Positions 54,316-63,462 of a DNA stretch of 64,000 nt are shown piece by piece. The notes beneath the pieces were generated by a model that was not told the DNA's origin, did not search any database, and saw nothing but the letters and a program-made list of their open reading frames with translations. The DNA comes from Allorhizobium sonneratiae (GTDB lineage: Bacteria; Pseudomonadota; Alphaproteobacteria; Rhizobiales; Rhizobiaceae). The position numbers and the translations under genes are program-made. The stretch's first letter is position 1, and each line of letters starts with the position of its first letter. The DNA is taken from NCBI RefSeq assembly GCF_023700755.1, contig NZ_JAMKOJ010000008.1, positions 1 through 64,000 on the forward strand, written 5' to 3'.

Positions 54316-55524
54316 TCAGCCATCCTGCTCTTCACCCTCCCGCTGCTGCCGCTCGCCCTTGCGGAAGGGGGTGTGGCCGCCGAGATAATCGCCCATATGT
54401 TCCACCTCGCGTCGTTCTTCCTCCAGATAGGCGGCAACGGCGCGGCGCAGGCCCGGATGGCTGATGAAATGGGCGGAATGGGTGATAACGGGCTCATAGC
54501 CGCGCGCCAGCTTGTGTTCGCCCTGGGCGCCAGCCTCGACCTTTTTCAGCTTGTGGGCAAGGGCATAATCGATCGCCTGATGATAACAGACCTCGAAATG
54601 CAGAAAGGGGTGATCCTCGATACAGCCCCAGTGACGGCCGAAAAGCACTTCCTCGCCGATAAAATTGATCGCGCCGGCAATATAGCGACCATCGCGTTTG
54701 GCCATGACCAGCAGAATGTCGTCGGCCATGCGCTCGCCGATCAGTGAATAGAAATCGCGCGTCAGATAGGGGCGGCCCCATTTGCGACTGCCGGTATCCA
54801 TGTAGAAGGCGTAGAACTGGTCCCAGATGGCTTCCGTCAGATCCTTGCCGGTCAGCCAGTCGATGGTGATACCGTTTTGCAGCGCCGTGCGGCGCTCCTT
54901 GCGCAGGTTCTTGCGTTTGGAGGATGACAGTTCGGCAAGAAAGGCTTCGTGATCGCCATAGCCGCGATTGATGAAATGAAACTGCTGGTCGGTGCGGTGC
55001 AGAAAGCCCGCTGTCTCAAAGGCGCCAAGCTCGCTTTCCGGCAGAAAGGTGACATGGGCGGAAGAGATGCCGAGCCTTTCCGTTGCCTGTGAAAGCCCTG
55101 CGGCAAGGGCTGCATGACCGCTGGCGGGATCGATGCCCTCGGCCAGCATGATCCGCGGACCGGTGGCGGGGGTGAAGGGAATGGCGGATTGCAGTTTGGG
55201 ATAATAATCGCCGCCTGCTCGTTCATAAGCATCGGCCCAGCCCTGGTCGAACACATATTCGCCCTTGCTATGGCTCTTGAGATAGCAGGGCAGCGCCCCT
55301 AGCAGCACACCGTCCTCATCCTCCATCAGAAGATGATGGCCAAGCCAGCCGGTTCTGGCGGTGGCCGATCCCGATTCTTCCAGAGATGAAAGAAAGGCAT
55401 GGCTGTTGAAGGGATTATAGACGCCGCCCGGCCTGTTGCGGGCAGCGCCTGTGAGCCTGTTCCATCCGTCGGCATCAATCTCCTTGAAAGATTGCACGAC
55501 CTTGATGGTCACATCGCCACTCAT
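54316..55524 (-). CDS. FemAB/GNAT-like acyltransferase (DUF482 family)
   Basis: A 402-residue protein with two GNAT-like lobes. The family blocks include FLSSLEESGSATARTGW, LPCYLKSHSKGEYVFDQGWA, LSSSKRKNLRKERRTA, INFIGEEVLFGRHWGC, and CYHQAIDYAL with KVEAGAQGEHKLARGY near the C-terminus. The acyl donor and acceptor are not known. It precedes the phosphodiesterase (9 bases away, upstream on the minus strand), so it belongs to the minus-strand ridA-GDPD-DUF482 run. Confidence 0.88.
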   Translation of the reverse strand: MSGDVTIKVVQSFKEIDADGWNRLTGAARNRPGGVYNPFNSHAFLSSLEESGSATARTGWLGHHLLMEDEDGVLLGALPCYLKSHSKGEYVFDQGWADAYERAGGDYYPKLQSAIPFTPATGPRIMLAEGIDPASGHAALAAGLSQATERLGISSAHVTFLPESELGAFETAGFLHRTDQQFHFINRGYGDHEAFLAELSSSKRKNLRKERRTALQNGITIDWLTGKDLTEAIWDQFYAFYMDTGSRKWGRPYLTRDFYSLIGERMADDILLVMAKRDGRYIAGAINFIGEEVLFGRHWGCIEDHPFLHFEVCYHQAIDYALAHKLKKVEAGAQGEHKLARGYEPVITHSAHFISHPGLRRAVAAYLEEERREVEHMGDYLGGHTPFRKGERQQREGEEQDG

Positions 55525-55533
55525 GGTTCGTCC

Positions 55534-56253
55534 TTATCCGGCTTCGCGCGGATCGAAGCCCTCGAATGTCATCTGGTCAGCATAAGTATAGGTGTGCTTC
55601 CGCATGATTTCATCCCTGACGGTCCAGGTGATCACCGGAATGTTTTTCGCCCGCTGTGCTTCGATGAAGCTGTTGGGCAGATGCGCGACGCAGTAGGAAA
55701 TGAAATCGAGACCGTATTGCATGGCCTCGTCATGGGCAAAGAAGGTTTCCGGATTCACGCCTTCGGCGGTGAGGCCGACCGGATAGGGGCAGTTGAGCGC
55801 CTTCAGCTCTTTCAAAAGGTGATGGTCGAAACTCATCAGCGCGACCTTGCCCTGATAGCCGGAGAGAGCCTCCAGCACATCCTCGACAAAACCTTCGTCA
55901 TCGTCCTTTCGGCCCTTCAGTTCGATGATGAGCGGCACCTGCCCCCTGACCAGATCGAGCAGGTCTTTCAGCCTTGGCACCTTGTCCTTCGTGCCGCCGA
56001 TGGAGAGAAGCTTCAGTTCCGCTGCGGTTTTGGCGCGCACATCGCCGGGAATACCGCAAAGCCGCTGCAGGTCGTCGTCGTGAAACACCACCGGCACGCT
56101 GTCTGTGGTATATTGCAGATCGCATTCAATGGCAAAACCGGCTTCGATGGCACGGGCGGCGGCTGAAAGCGTGTTTTCCCACACGGTCTTGTTCATGTCG
56201 TGCAGGCCGCGATGGGCAACGGGCACGTCCTTGATCCAGTTTGCGTCGATCAC
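55534..56253 (-). CDS. Glycerophosphodiester phosphodiesterase family protein
   Basis: A 239-residue TIM-barrel GDPD. The active-site segments are VAHRGLHDM...WENTLSAA, with catalytic His and Arg, FAIECDLQYTTDSVPVVFHDDDL with Glu, Asp and the second His, and IIELKG with the metal Glu. It should release glycerol-3-phosphate from phospholipid head groups. No signal peptide, so cytoplasmic. The start overlaps the ridA stop by four bases. Confidence 0.92.
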   Translation of the reverse strand: MIDANWIKDVPVAHRGLHDMNKTVWENTLSAAARAIEAGFAIECDLQYTTDSVPVVFHDDDLQRLCGIPGDVRAKTAAELKLLSIGGTKDKVPRLKDLLDLVRGQVPLIIELKGRKDDDEGFVEDVLEALSGYQGKVALMSFDHHLLKELKALNCPYPVGLTAEGVNPETFFAHDEAMQYGLDFISYCVAHLPNSFIEAQRAKNIPVITWTVRDEIMRKHTYTYADQMTFEGFDPREAG

Positions 56254-56717
56254 AGGCGGATCTCCATGATGGCGTCCACTTCAACGGCGGCATTGAGCGG
56301 CAGTGCGGCCATGCCAACGGCGGCGCGGGCATGTTTTCCGGCATCGCCCAGAACATTGGCGATCAGGTTGGACGCGCCGTTCATCACCAGATGCTGCTCG
56401 GTGAAATCGGGGGCGGAGGCGATGAAGCCATTAAGCTTGACCACCCTGACGATGCGTTCCAGATCACCCAGCGCCGCTTTGGCCTGGGCAAGGATGTTGA
56501 TAGCGCAAAGCTCGGCAGCACGCTGGCCATCCGCGAGCGAGACATCCTTGCCGAGAAGGCCGGAAACTGCAATCTTGCCTGCTTCGAGCGGCAATTGACC
56601 GGAAAGATAAAGCAGATTGCCGCTGATGACATAGGGAACGTAATTGGCCGCCGGCGCTGCGGCGACGGGAAGAAGGATGCCAAGGGCGTTCAGTCGGCTG
56701 TCAATGCTGTCGGACAT
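56250..56717 (-). CDS. ridA: RidA family protein
   Basis: A 155-residue YjgF/RidA-type protein of the longer YjgF_endoribonuc form. It has LYLSGQLPLEAGKI, the LAQAKAALGDLERIVRVVKL block and HARAAVGMAALPLNAAVEVDA, whose Arg matches the imine-deaminase Arg of canonical RidA. It probably hydrolyses reactive enamine/imine intermediates of amino acid metabolism. The frame is open far upstream to 56990; ATG 56717 matches the family start. It overlaps GDPD by four bases. Confidence 0.9.
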   Translation of the reverse strand: MSDSIDSRLNALGILLPVAAAPAANYVPYVISGNLLYLSGQLPLEAGKIAVSGLLGKDVSLADGQRAAELCAINILAQAKAALGDLERIVRVVKLNGFIASAPDFTEQHLVMNGASNLIANVLGDAGKHARAAVGMAALPLNAAVEVDAIMEIRL

Positions 56718-56807
56718 GAGTTTTCCCGCGGATTGGATTGATGAAACGTGGTGATAAAGCTGAAGGCAAAGCAGGCAATGCCTCGCTTTTGACACGGCTG
56801 GTCTTAT

Positions 56808-56854
56808 AGAGCATCGGACCGAAAAGTGTGAAGCGGTTTTCGGATGATCCGATG
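56808..56854. repeat. Intergenic palindromic repeat, family A copy 3
   Basis: CATCGGA and TCCGATG form the outer arms and CCGAAAA and TTTTCGG the inner arms around GTGTGAAGCGG. The core differs by one base from that at 190-214 (GAAACGG versus GAAGCGG). It lies between the divergent ridA and eipB genes. Confidence 0.7.
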
Positions 56855-56943
56855 TGCAGGTACAAACCTTATAACATTGTGCCAATTCAAACTTTCTGCA
56901 CGATGTTATAGCATCAGTCGGTGCGGATAACAGGAGAATATGC

Positions 56944-57759
56944 ATGGCGCAGGCGAGCTTGGCCCTGGTAATGGCGTTGACGGCAAGCACGATTGTGACG
57001 CCGGGCAGGGAGGCTGCGCAGGCAATCCGGCTGCAACCGCATCGCGCCGTCTACGATGTGACGCTGAAGAAGGCGACGGACCAGTCCGGTGTCGAGGATA
57101 TGAGCGGGCGGATGGTCTATGAATTTTCCGGCTCCGCCTGTGCGGGCTACACGACGAATTTCCGCTTCGTCACCAAGGTCGATACCGGCGATCAGGTGAA
57201 TATAACCGATCAGCAGATCCGGACATTCGAGAATGTTCTCGCCCATCGTTTCGACTTTGAAACCAAATCCTATACCGATGACAAGATCGACCGGAACATC
57301 AAGGGGGCTGCTGTCATTGGCGCGCAGGGGCTGAAGGTGGATCTGCTGGAACCGCAAAAAAAGCAGTTGACGCTTGCGGCGGCGCGTTTTCCCACCGAAC
57401 ATATGATCGACCTGTTGCGCAAGGCCGAAAGCGGTGGCCATCTGTTTCAGGCGCGTGTCTTTGACGGCACCGAAGACGGCGACAAGAGCTATCTGACGAC
57501 CACGGTGATCGGCCCTGCCGGGCGTTCGGGCAAAAAGGGCGAACTGCTGCCCGATCACCGCTATTATCCGGTGTCGATCGCCTATTATGATGACAGTGTC
57601 TCTGGCGGCGATCAGGTGCCGAGCTATACCCAGACCTTCGATCTCTATGATAACGGTGTGACGCGCAATCTGACGCTGGATTACGGCGATATCGTTCTGA
57701 CCGGAAAGCTGTCGAAGCTGGATCTTCTGCCTGAACCTGCCTGTGATCAGCAGCAATGA
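56944..57759 (+). CDS. eipB: EipB family cell envelope integrity protein (DUF1849)
   Basis: A 271-residue periplasmic beta-spiral protein related to Brucella EipB, which is needed for envelope integrity. The mature domain starts near IRLQPHRAVYDVTL; RMVYEFSGSACAGYTT, RFPTEHMIDLL and ARVFDGTEDGDKSYLTTTV are family blocks. Cys66 and Cys267 correspond to the pair forming a disulfide in Brucella EipB. A hydrophobic N-terminus suggests export, though it has few basic residues. ACAGGAGAATATGC precedes the ATG. It is alone between a repeat and rpsB. Confidence 0.92.
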   Translation: MAQASLALVMALTASTIVTPGREAAQAIRLQPHRAVYDVTLKKATDQSGVEDMSGRMVYEFSGSACAGYTTNFRFVTKVDTGDQVNITDQQIRTFENVLAHRFDFETKSYTDDKIDRNIKGAAVIGAQGLKVDLLEPQKKQLTLAAARFPTEHMIDLLRKAESGGHLFQARVFDGTEDGDKSYLTTTVIGPAGRSGKKGELLPDHRYYPVSIAYYDDSVSGGDQVPSYTQTFDLYDNGVTRNLTLDYGDIVLTGKLSKLDLLPEPACDQQQ

Positions 57760-57819
57760 GGATGTCGCCGCAAAGCGAGGGAAAATATCCATCCTTTCGG
57801 TGATTTTTTCTTCCAAGCC

Positions 57820-57846
57820 TTGATTTACTGTGAAAATCGCTATAAG
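57820..57846 (+). promoter_or_regulatory. Candidate rpsB promoter
   Basis: CTTGATT (from 57819) and CTATAAG (57840-57846) resemble the alphaproteobacterial -35 and -10 elements, but the spacing (15 bases) is short. A GC-rich hairpin GGCCGG/CCGGCC in the leader (near 57879-57898) follows. The call is tentative. Confidence 0.35.
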
Positions 57847-57972
57847 GCGACCCCCATTCCACACGTGGTGCTTGGGATTGGCCGGGAGACATCCGGCCCG
57901 TTCCGCCCGGTGGCGGCCTGATAAGTCGCTGTTTGCACTGCGGAGGTTCAACCGGAAAAGGAGTTCCAAGGC

Positions 57973-58740
57973 ATGGCTTTGCCTGATTTTACCATGCGTC
58001 AGCTGCTGGAAGCCGGCGTTCACTTCGGTCACCAGACCCATCGCTGGAACCCGAAGATGAAGCCCTATATCTTCGGCGACCGCAACAACATCCACATTCT
58101 CGACCTGACCCAGACGGTTCCGATGATGAGCCGCGCGCTTCAGGTTGTTTCCGACACCGTTTCGCGCGGTGGCCGCGTTCTTTTCGTCGGCACCAAGCGT
58201 CAGGCCTCCGATCTGGTTGCCGACGCCGCGAAGCGTTCGGCCCAGTATTACGTCAACTCCCGCTGGCTCGGCGGCATGATGACCAACTGGAAGACCATTT
58301 CCAACTCGATCCAGCGTCTGCGCAAGCTCGACGAAATCCTCAACAGCGAGGCTCAGGGCTATTCCAAGAAGGAACGCCTGAACCTTGAGCGCGAGCGCGA
58401 AAAGCTGGACAAGGCTCTCGGCGGTATCCGCGACATGGGCGGCACCCCCGACCTGATGGTGATCATCGACACCAACAAGGAAAAGATCGCTATCGACGAA
58501 GCCAAGCGTCTTGGTATTCCGGTCGTTGCCGTGATCGATTCCAACTGCGATCCGGACCTGATCGACTATCCGATCCCGGGCAATGACGATGCATCGCGCG
58601 CTATCGCTCTTTACTGCGATCTGATCTCGCGTGCTGCCATCGACGGCCTCGCCCGTCAGCAGGGTGCTTCGGGCCGCGATCTCGGTGCTTCCGTTGAAGC
58701 CCCGATCGAGCCTGCTCTGGTAGACGGCGCTGAGGCTTGA
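57973..58740 (+). CDS. rpsB: 30S ribosomal protein S2
   Basis: A 255-residue S2 ([27 protein letters not shown]) with the VGTKRQA and LVDYPIP-like ([12 protein letters not shown]) blocks and an Ala/Glu-rich end. S2 is a late-binding 30S protein needed for S1 docking. AAAAGGAGTTCCAAGGC precedes the start. The 213-base leader is structured. tsf follows after 291 bases, the classical rpsB-tsf order. Confidence 0.98.
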   Translation: MALPDFTMRQLLEAGVHFGHQTHRWNPKMKPYIFGDRNNIHILDLTQTVPMMSRALQVVSDTVSRGGRVLFVGTKRQASDLVADAAKRSAQYYVNSRWLGGMMTNWKTISNSIQRLRKLDEILNSEAQGYSKKERLNLEREREKLDKALGGIRDMGGTPDLMVIIDTNKEKIAIDEAKRLGIPVVAVIDSNCDPDLIDYPIPGNDDASRAIALYCDLISRAAIDGLARQQGASGRDLGASVEAPIEPALVDGAEA

Positions 58741-58778
58741 TCGATAGCGGAATGGTCTGACCATTCCCAAGACATGCG

Positions 58779-58919
58779 CGGGCCGCCGGCAGCATCTGGC
58801 TGTAAGGCGGCCTGTTTCATTCAGGCAAGTGATTTCTCTTGTGTCCAGGAAACAAGAAAATCCGTTTTTTAAAACAACTGGCCTGTTCTGTCGCGTGATG
58901 AAGACGGGTTTCATCACGC
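58779..58919 (+). other. Structured rpsB-tsf spacer
   Basis: The 291-base gap has two hairpins: GGGCCGCC/GGCGGCCT with GTTTC after it (about 58779-58818), and a perfect 10-bp stem GCGTGATGAA/TTCATCACGC at 58893-58919 with a seven-base loop and no T-run. The first could attenuate; the second may be a processing or stability element for tsf. Confidence 0.5.
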
Positions 58920-59031
58920 TGTAACAGTTTCGGGTACAACTCGTGCCCGGCTTGGGTGCCGCCCGCACTGCGGGGTGATTCCCTCAGATGCGCTTGGCTG
59001 CGTGCCCCATGAACTCAACAAGAGGCAAACA

Positions 59032-59958
59032 ATGACCGAAATCACTGCTGCAATGGTGAAGGAACTGCGCGAAAAGACCGGCGCAGGCATGATGGATTGC
59101 AAAAAAGCTCTGGCCGAAACGGCTGGTGATATGGAAGCCGCCATCGACTGGCTGCGCGCCAAGGGCATCGCCAAGGCCGACAAGAAGTCGGGCCGCACCG
59201 CAGCGGAAGGCCTGATCGGCATCGCCAGCGCCGGCACGACGGCTGTTGTCGTTGAAGTCAACTCCGAAACCGACTTCGTTGCCCGCAACGATGCCTTCCA
59301 GGATCTGGTGCGCGGCATTGCTCAGGTGGCCCTGACCACCGACGGTTCGGTTGAGGCTGTTGCTGCCGCCGCCTATCCGGCCACGGGCAAGAGCGTTGCC
59401 GATTCGCTGAAGGATGCGATTGCCACCATCGGCGAAAACATGACGCTGCGCCGCGCCGCCCAGCTCAAGGTCGAAGACGGTGTCGTTGCTACATACGTTC
59501 ACAATGCCGTCACCGACGGTCTTGGCAAGCTCGGCGTTCTGGTGGCTCTGAAGTCCACCGGCAACAAGGATGCTCTTGCCGCCATCGGTCGTCAGGTCGC
59601 CATGCATATCGCTGCGACCAACCCGCTGGCTGTTCGCTCCGAGGAAGTGGATGCCGCCGTTGCCGAGCGTGAGCGCAATGTGTTCATTGAACAGTCCCGT
59701 GCTTCGGGCAAGCCGGACAACATCATCGAAAAGATGGTGGAAGGCCGTATGCGCAAGTTCTTTGAAGAAGTTGCTCTTCTGTCGCAGGCTTTCGTCATCA
59801 ATCCCGATCTGACGGTTGCTGCAGCGCTGAAGGAAGCCGAAAAGGATGTTGGCGCGCCGATCGAAATCACCGGCATGGCCCGTCTGCTGCTTGGTGAAGG
59901 CATCGAGAAGGAAGAAACCGACTTCGCCGCTGAAGTGGCCGCTGCCGCCAAGGGCTGA
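59032..59958 (+). CDS. tsf: Elongation factor Ts
   Basis: A 308-residue guanine nucleotide exchange factor for EF-Tu. The N-terminal UBA-like domain has [20 protein letters not shown] and the core has the [10 protein letters not shown] block, whose TDF(V/I)A motif contacts the EF-Tu nucleotide site. The frame extends upstream to 58975; ATG 59032 after AAGAGGCAAACA matches the family. It lies downstream of rpsB and upstream of pyrH. Confidence 0.98.
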   Translation: MTEITAAMVKELREKTGAGMMDCKKALAETAGDMEAAIDWLRAKGIAKADKKSGRTAAEGLIGIASAGTTAVVVEVNSETDFVARNDAFQDLVRGIAQVALTTDGSVEAVAAAAYPATGKSVADSLKDAIATIGENMTLRRAAQLKVEDGVVATYVHNAVTDGLGKLGVLVALKSTGNKDALAAIGRQVAMHIAATNPLAVRSEEVDAAVAERERNVFIEQSRASGKPDNIIEKMVEGRMRKFFEEVALLSQAFVINPDLTVAAALKEAEKDVGAPIEITGMARLLLGEGIEKEETDFAAEVAAAAKG

Positions 59959-59991
59959 TTTCGATAACCAGCGCTTATGTTGGGATAATGC

Positions 59992-60019
59992 AGGGCATCG
60001 CGTGACAACGCGGTGCCCT
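59992..60019 (+). terminator. Terminator-like hairpin between tsf and pyrH
   Basis: AGGGCATCGCG at 59992-60002 pairs with CGCGGTGCCCT at 60009-60019 (one U-G pair) around TGACAA; only TCGTG follows, so termination would be weak. Confidence 0.4.
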
Positions 60020-60143
60020 TCGTGTATCGGGCATGTGTAAATGACAGACCCACGAATTGCGGGCTGTCATTAGAGCATCCATTTTCGTTCGTCCGCATCT
60101 GCCGGGGCCGTTCTTCCGGCTCGCTCATGCCTGAGGAGAGACC

Positions 60144-60866
60144 ATGACCTCCAAGCCACTCTACAAGCGTGTTCTGTTGAAAGCCTCCGGTGAAGCGCTG
60201 ATGGGCGCGCAGGGCTTTGGCATCGATGTCGCCGTGGCCGATCGCATTGCCGGCGATATCGCCGAGGCTCGCGCCATGGGCGTCGATGTCGGTGTCGTTG
60301 TCGGTGGCGGTAATATTTTCCGCGGCGTCGCCGTCGCCTCCAAGGGCGGCGATCGGGTAACCGGTGACCACATGGGCATGTTGGGCACGGTGATCAACGC
60401 GCTGGCGCTGGCCACCTCGCTGCGCAAGCTCAATATCGATACAGTGGTCCTGTCCGCGATTGCCATGCCCGAAATCTGCGAAAGCTTTTCCCAGCGCGTG
60501 GCGCTGCATCATCTTGCTCAGGGCCGTGTCGTGATTTTTGCCGGCGGCACGGGCAATCCCTTCTTCACCACCGATTCGGCTGCCGCACTGAGGGCCGCGG
60601 AAATGGGGGCCGAGGCGATCTTCAAGGGCACACAGGTCGATGGCATTTATTCGGCTGACCCGAAGAAGGATCCGCACGCCACCCGTTTCGACCATCTGAC
60701 CCATGACGAGGTGTTGAGCAAGGGGCTCGCTGTCATGGATGTTGCCGCCGTGGCGCTTGCGCGGGAAAACCAGATCCCGATTATCGTGTTTTCCATTCAT
60801 GAAAAGGGTGGGTTTGGTGAGATTCTGGCAGGTGGCGGCGTAAAAACCATCGTCAGCGACAATTGA
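60144..60866 (+). CDS. pyrH: UMP kinase
   Basis: A 240-residue hexameric UMP kinase of the amino acid kinase fold (UMP to UDP). KRVLLKASGEALMG starts the phosphate-binding region, VVGGGNIFRG and DHMGMLGTVINAL are nucleotide and UMP segments, and GTGNPFFTTDSAAALRA binds UMP. AGGAGAGACC precedes the ATG. It is the first gene of the pyrH-frr pair, 58 bases ahead of frr. Confidence 0.97.
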   Translation: MTSKPLYKRVLLKASGEALMGAQGFGIDVAVADRIAGDIAEARAMGVDVGVVVGGGNIFRGVAVASKGGDRVTGDHMGMLGTVINALALATSLRKLNIDTVVLSAIAMPEICESFSQRVALHHLAQGRVVIFAGGTGNPFFTTDSAAALRAAEMGAEAIFKGTQVDGIYSADPKKDPHATRFDHLTHDEVLSKGLAVMDVAAVALARENQIPIIVFSIHEKGGFGEILAGGGVKTIVSDN

Positions 60867-60924
60867 CAGAGCCGGCATTTCCCGGTTTTGAAGGCATATG
60901 GCCGAAATTTATGGAGAATCTAGC

Positions 60925-61485
60925 ATGACTGCAGGGGTTGACCTCAACGATCTGAAGCGTCGCATGGATGGCGCGATCCAGGCTTTCAAAAACGATATTG
61001 CTTCGCTCAGAACCGGGCGCGCCTCGGCGAATATTCTCGATCCGGTGACCGTCGAAGCCTATGGTTCGCGCTCGCCGCTGAATGCCGTTGCCAATATTAC
61101 CGTTCCCGAGCCGCGCATGTTGAGCGTGTCCGTCTGGGACAAAACCATGGTGGGTGCGGTGGATCGCGCCATTCGCGAATCCAATCTCGGTCTTAATCCG
61201 ATCATGGATGGCCAGACGCTGCGCATTCCTCTGCCCGAACTCAACGAAGAACGGCGCAAGTCGCTGGTCAAGGTTGCGCATGGCTATGCTGAAAATGCCA
61301 AAGTCGCCATTCGTCATGTGCGACGCGACGGTATGGAAGGCCTGAAAAAAGCCGAGAAAGATGGCGATATCGGCAAGGACGATGCGCGCAGTCTTTCTGA
61401 AAAAGTTCAGAAAATGACCGATGATAACATTTCTGATGTCGATCGTTTGCTCGTTGAAAAAGAAAAGGAAATCATGCAGGTCTAA
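60925..61485 (+). CDS. frr: Ribosome recycling factor
   Basis: A 186-residue RRF, the family length, with the long-helix domain I ([20 protein letters not shown] and TGRA) and C-terminal [25 protein letters not shown]. With EF-G it splits post-termination ribosomes. The frame is open from 60898; GGAG at 60913-60916 sits eight bases before ATG 60925, so the later start is used. Confidence 0.97.
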   Translation: MTAGVDLNDLKRRMDGAIQAFKNDIASLRTGRASANILDPVTVEAYGSRSPLNAVANITVPEPRMLSVSVWDKTMVGAVDRAIRESNLGLNPIMDGQTLRIPLPELNEERRKSLVKVAHGYAENAKVAIRHVRRDGMEGLKKAEKDGDIGKDDARSLSEKVQKMTDDNISDVDRLLVEKEKEIMQV

Positions 61486-61559
61486 CGCATCCGGCGTTTC
61501 CTGAATATTCGGGATCGCACCCTTGCTTTGCCGGAGCATGTTCTCTTGCCTGCTGCATG

Positions 61560-61659
61560 CTTTCTGAAACCGGAATCGGTTTGGGGAATAAATTATGCAG
61601 CAGATATAAAGTTTTACAGCGAACCTCCGTGCGCCATAATATTGCGCATGGCGCTGTAA
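61560..61659. repeat. Composite palindromic repeat, modules 1+2, copy 5
   Basis: Module 1 here has AAACCG/CGGTTT arms instead of TTAAATC/GATTTAA, followed by AAATTATGCAGC. Module 2: TTACAGCG and CGCTGTAA arms with inner GTGCGC/GCGCAT. It lies between frr and uppS and overlaps a longer uppS frame, which rules out that longer start. Confidence 0.72.
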
Positions 61660-61745
61660 TAGGCTTTAAGCCGGGCGGAACATGTTCTAGCATCTGCTTA
61701 AGATCTTCGCCTTTCCCCAGCTGCAATCCGTTTGCGGGACCTGAT

Positions 61746-62492
61746 ATGACCACGCACGAAAGACAAGCCGGCCTTCCGGACCATGTTGCCATCATCATGG
61801 ACGGTAATGGCCGTTGGGCGAAGGCACGCGGACTGCCGCGCAGCTTCGGTCATCATCAGGGCGTGGGCAGTGTTCGCGATGTCGTGCGCGCAGCTGGCGA
61901 GGTCGGGGTGCGTTATCTGACCCTTTTTGCCTTTTCCTCTGAAAACTGGCGTCGGCCCGAGGCCGAGATCAACGATCTTTTCGGTCTGTTGAAGACCTTT
62001 ATCCGTCGCGATCTGGCGGAACTGCGCTCCCGTAATGTCCGCGTCAGGGTGATTGGCGAGCGCACAACATTAAAGCCCGATATTCTGGCACTCCTTTGTG
62101 AGGCGGAAGACAGTACCTCCGGCAATACTGGCATGACCTTGGTGATCGCCTTCAATTATGGCGCTCGCAATGAGATCACCCGGGCTGCGAAGGCTGTCCT
62201 CGATGATGTCTTGTCCGGCAAACTGGCAGCTTCGTCTGTGTGTGAGCAGGAGATCGCTGCACGTCTCGATACACATGACATGCCTGATCCCGATCTCATC
62301 ATCCGGACCAGCGGTGAAGAGCGGCTTTCCAATTTCCTGCTCTGGCAGGCGGCCTATGCGGAACTGATGTTCGTGCCGGAATACTGGCCTGATTTCGGCG
62401 CAGAACAATTTCTGGCGGCGCTGTCACGATATTCCGCCCGCAGTCGTCGGTTTGGTGGACTCCAGCCAGCCGCGGCCGGTGCGGAGACGTAA
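61746..62492 (+). CDS. uppS: Isoprenyl (undecaprenyl) diphosphate synthase
   Basis: A 248-residue cis-prenyltransferase making the C55 carrier for peptidoglycan. Catalytic Asp19 is in IMDGNGRWAKARG, the substrate motif FGHHQG follows, then YLTLFAFSSENWRRP and, at the C-terminus, RTSGEERLSNFLLWQAAYAE with Arg and Glu for metal and diphosphate. ATG 61746 is used, as upstream codons lie in a repeat. cdsA begins four bases after the stop. Confidence 0.96.
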   Translation: MTTHERQAGLPDHVAIIMDGNGRWAKARGLPRSFGHHQGVGSVRDVVRAAGEVGVRYLTLFAFSSENWRRPEAEINDLFGLLKTFIRRDLAELRSRNVRVRVIGERTTLKPDILALLCEAEDSTSGNTGMTLVIAFNYGARNEITRAAKAVLDDVLSGKLAASSVCEQEIAARLDTHDMPDPDLIIRTSGEERLSNFLLWQAAYAELMFVPEYWPDFGAEQFLAALSRYSARSRRFGGLQPAAAGAET

Positions 62493-62496
62493 TGGC

Positions 62497-63336
62497 ATGA
62501 GCAAGGAACTGCAGCTGCGAACACTCTCATCCATCGTCATGCTGATTGTGGTTCTTATCGCCACATTCATGGGCGGTATGGCGTTCAGGCTGCTTTCCGT
62601 CGTTATCGGTGTGGCGGTCTATCTCGAGTGGAGTGAGATTACCCAGAAAGACAACAGTACGCTTCGGGCCAAAACCGTTGGCTGGATGGTCATAGTGGTG
62701 CTGGCTTTCAATCTTGTTTTGGGCGATTCGTCCTTTAGCCTGCCAATTCTGGGGGGCTGCGGCCTAACGCTTATTCTGCTTGCTTTGTTGCGCAAGCTGA
62801 ACTGGTGGCTGCCAGGCGGCGTTTTTTATGCTGGTCTGTGCATGGTGTCACTGACCTCCATTCGAGGTGATGATGCCCTCGGCTTCGTTGCCATGCTGTT
62901 TGTTTTTGTCATCGTCTGGAGTACCGATATCCTCGCCTATTTCATCGGTAGAGCCATTGGCGGACCAAAGCTTGCGCCACGTATTTCGCCCGGCAAAACC
63001 TGGTCTGGCGCCATTGCCGGTACGATTGCTGGCATTGCTGGTGGCTCTATCGTCGCATTTGGATTTTTCTCCAGTGTGGGTTGGTGGATTCCGCTGCTTT
63101 CGCTCGTTCTGTCCGTATTTTCTCAGATGGGGGATTTGTTTGAATCCTTTATCAAACGTCGCTTCGGGGTTAAGGATTCCGGTCGGCTTATTCCTGGCCA
63201 TGGCGGCGTCATGGACCGGGTGGACGGGTTGCTTGCTGCCTCCGCTGCCGCTTTTATCATTGCCTGCTTCATGGCGGCCGGCGCAGCACCTGATATGGAT
63301 TCGCTCGGCAGACTGTTCTTCGGTCTTGGCGGTTAG
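62497..63336 (+). CDS. cdsA: Phosphatidate cytidylyltransferase
   Basis: A 279-residue membrane enzyme producing CDP-diacylglycerol from phosphatidate and CTP. Multiple hydrophobic helices end in the CDS signature SFIKRRFGVKDSGRLIPGHG and MDRVDG, with the metal-binding Asp residues. ATG 62497 lies four bases after uppS; GCGGAGAC upstream is the likely ribosome binding site. The order uppS-cdsA-rseP is standard. Confidence 0.95.
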   Translation: MSKELQLRTLSSIVMLIVVLIATFMGGMAFRLLSVVIGVAVYLEWSEITQKDNSTLRAKTVGWMVIVVLAFNLVLGDSSFSLPILGGCGLTLILLALLRKLNWWLPGGVFYAGLCMVSLTSIRGDDALGFVAMLFVFVIVWSTDILAYFIGRAIGGPKLAPRISPGKTWSGAIAGTIAGIAGGSIVAFGFFSSVGWWIPLLSLVLSVFSQMGDLFESFIKRRFGVKDSGRLIPGHGGVMDRVDGLLAASAAAFIIACFMAAGAAPDMDSLGRLFFGLGG

Positions 63337-63462
63337 GAACGGACCCTGTAAGCTGGTCAGGACATTGCGATAGAGCTTATTATCGGCTTAAATATCGCCT
63401 AATGCGAAGTATGCGGTCGGGCTTATCCGGCGCAATGACAACCACAGGGCGGAACAGACACG

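Noticed and set aside
56914..58968. 684-codon open frame on the minus strand across eipB and rpsB
   Set aside because: It lies antisense to two well supported genes and its protein has no recognisable domain; long antisense frames arise from codon bias in moderately GC-rich genomes.
59592..60878. 428-codon minus-strand frame across tsf and pyrH
   Set aside because: Shadow of two conserved genes; no ribosome binding site or motif.
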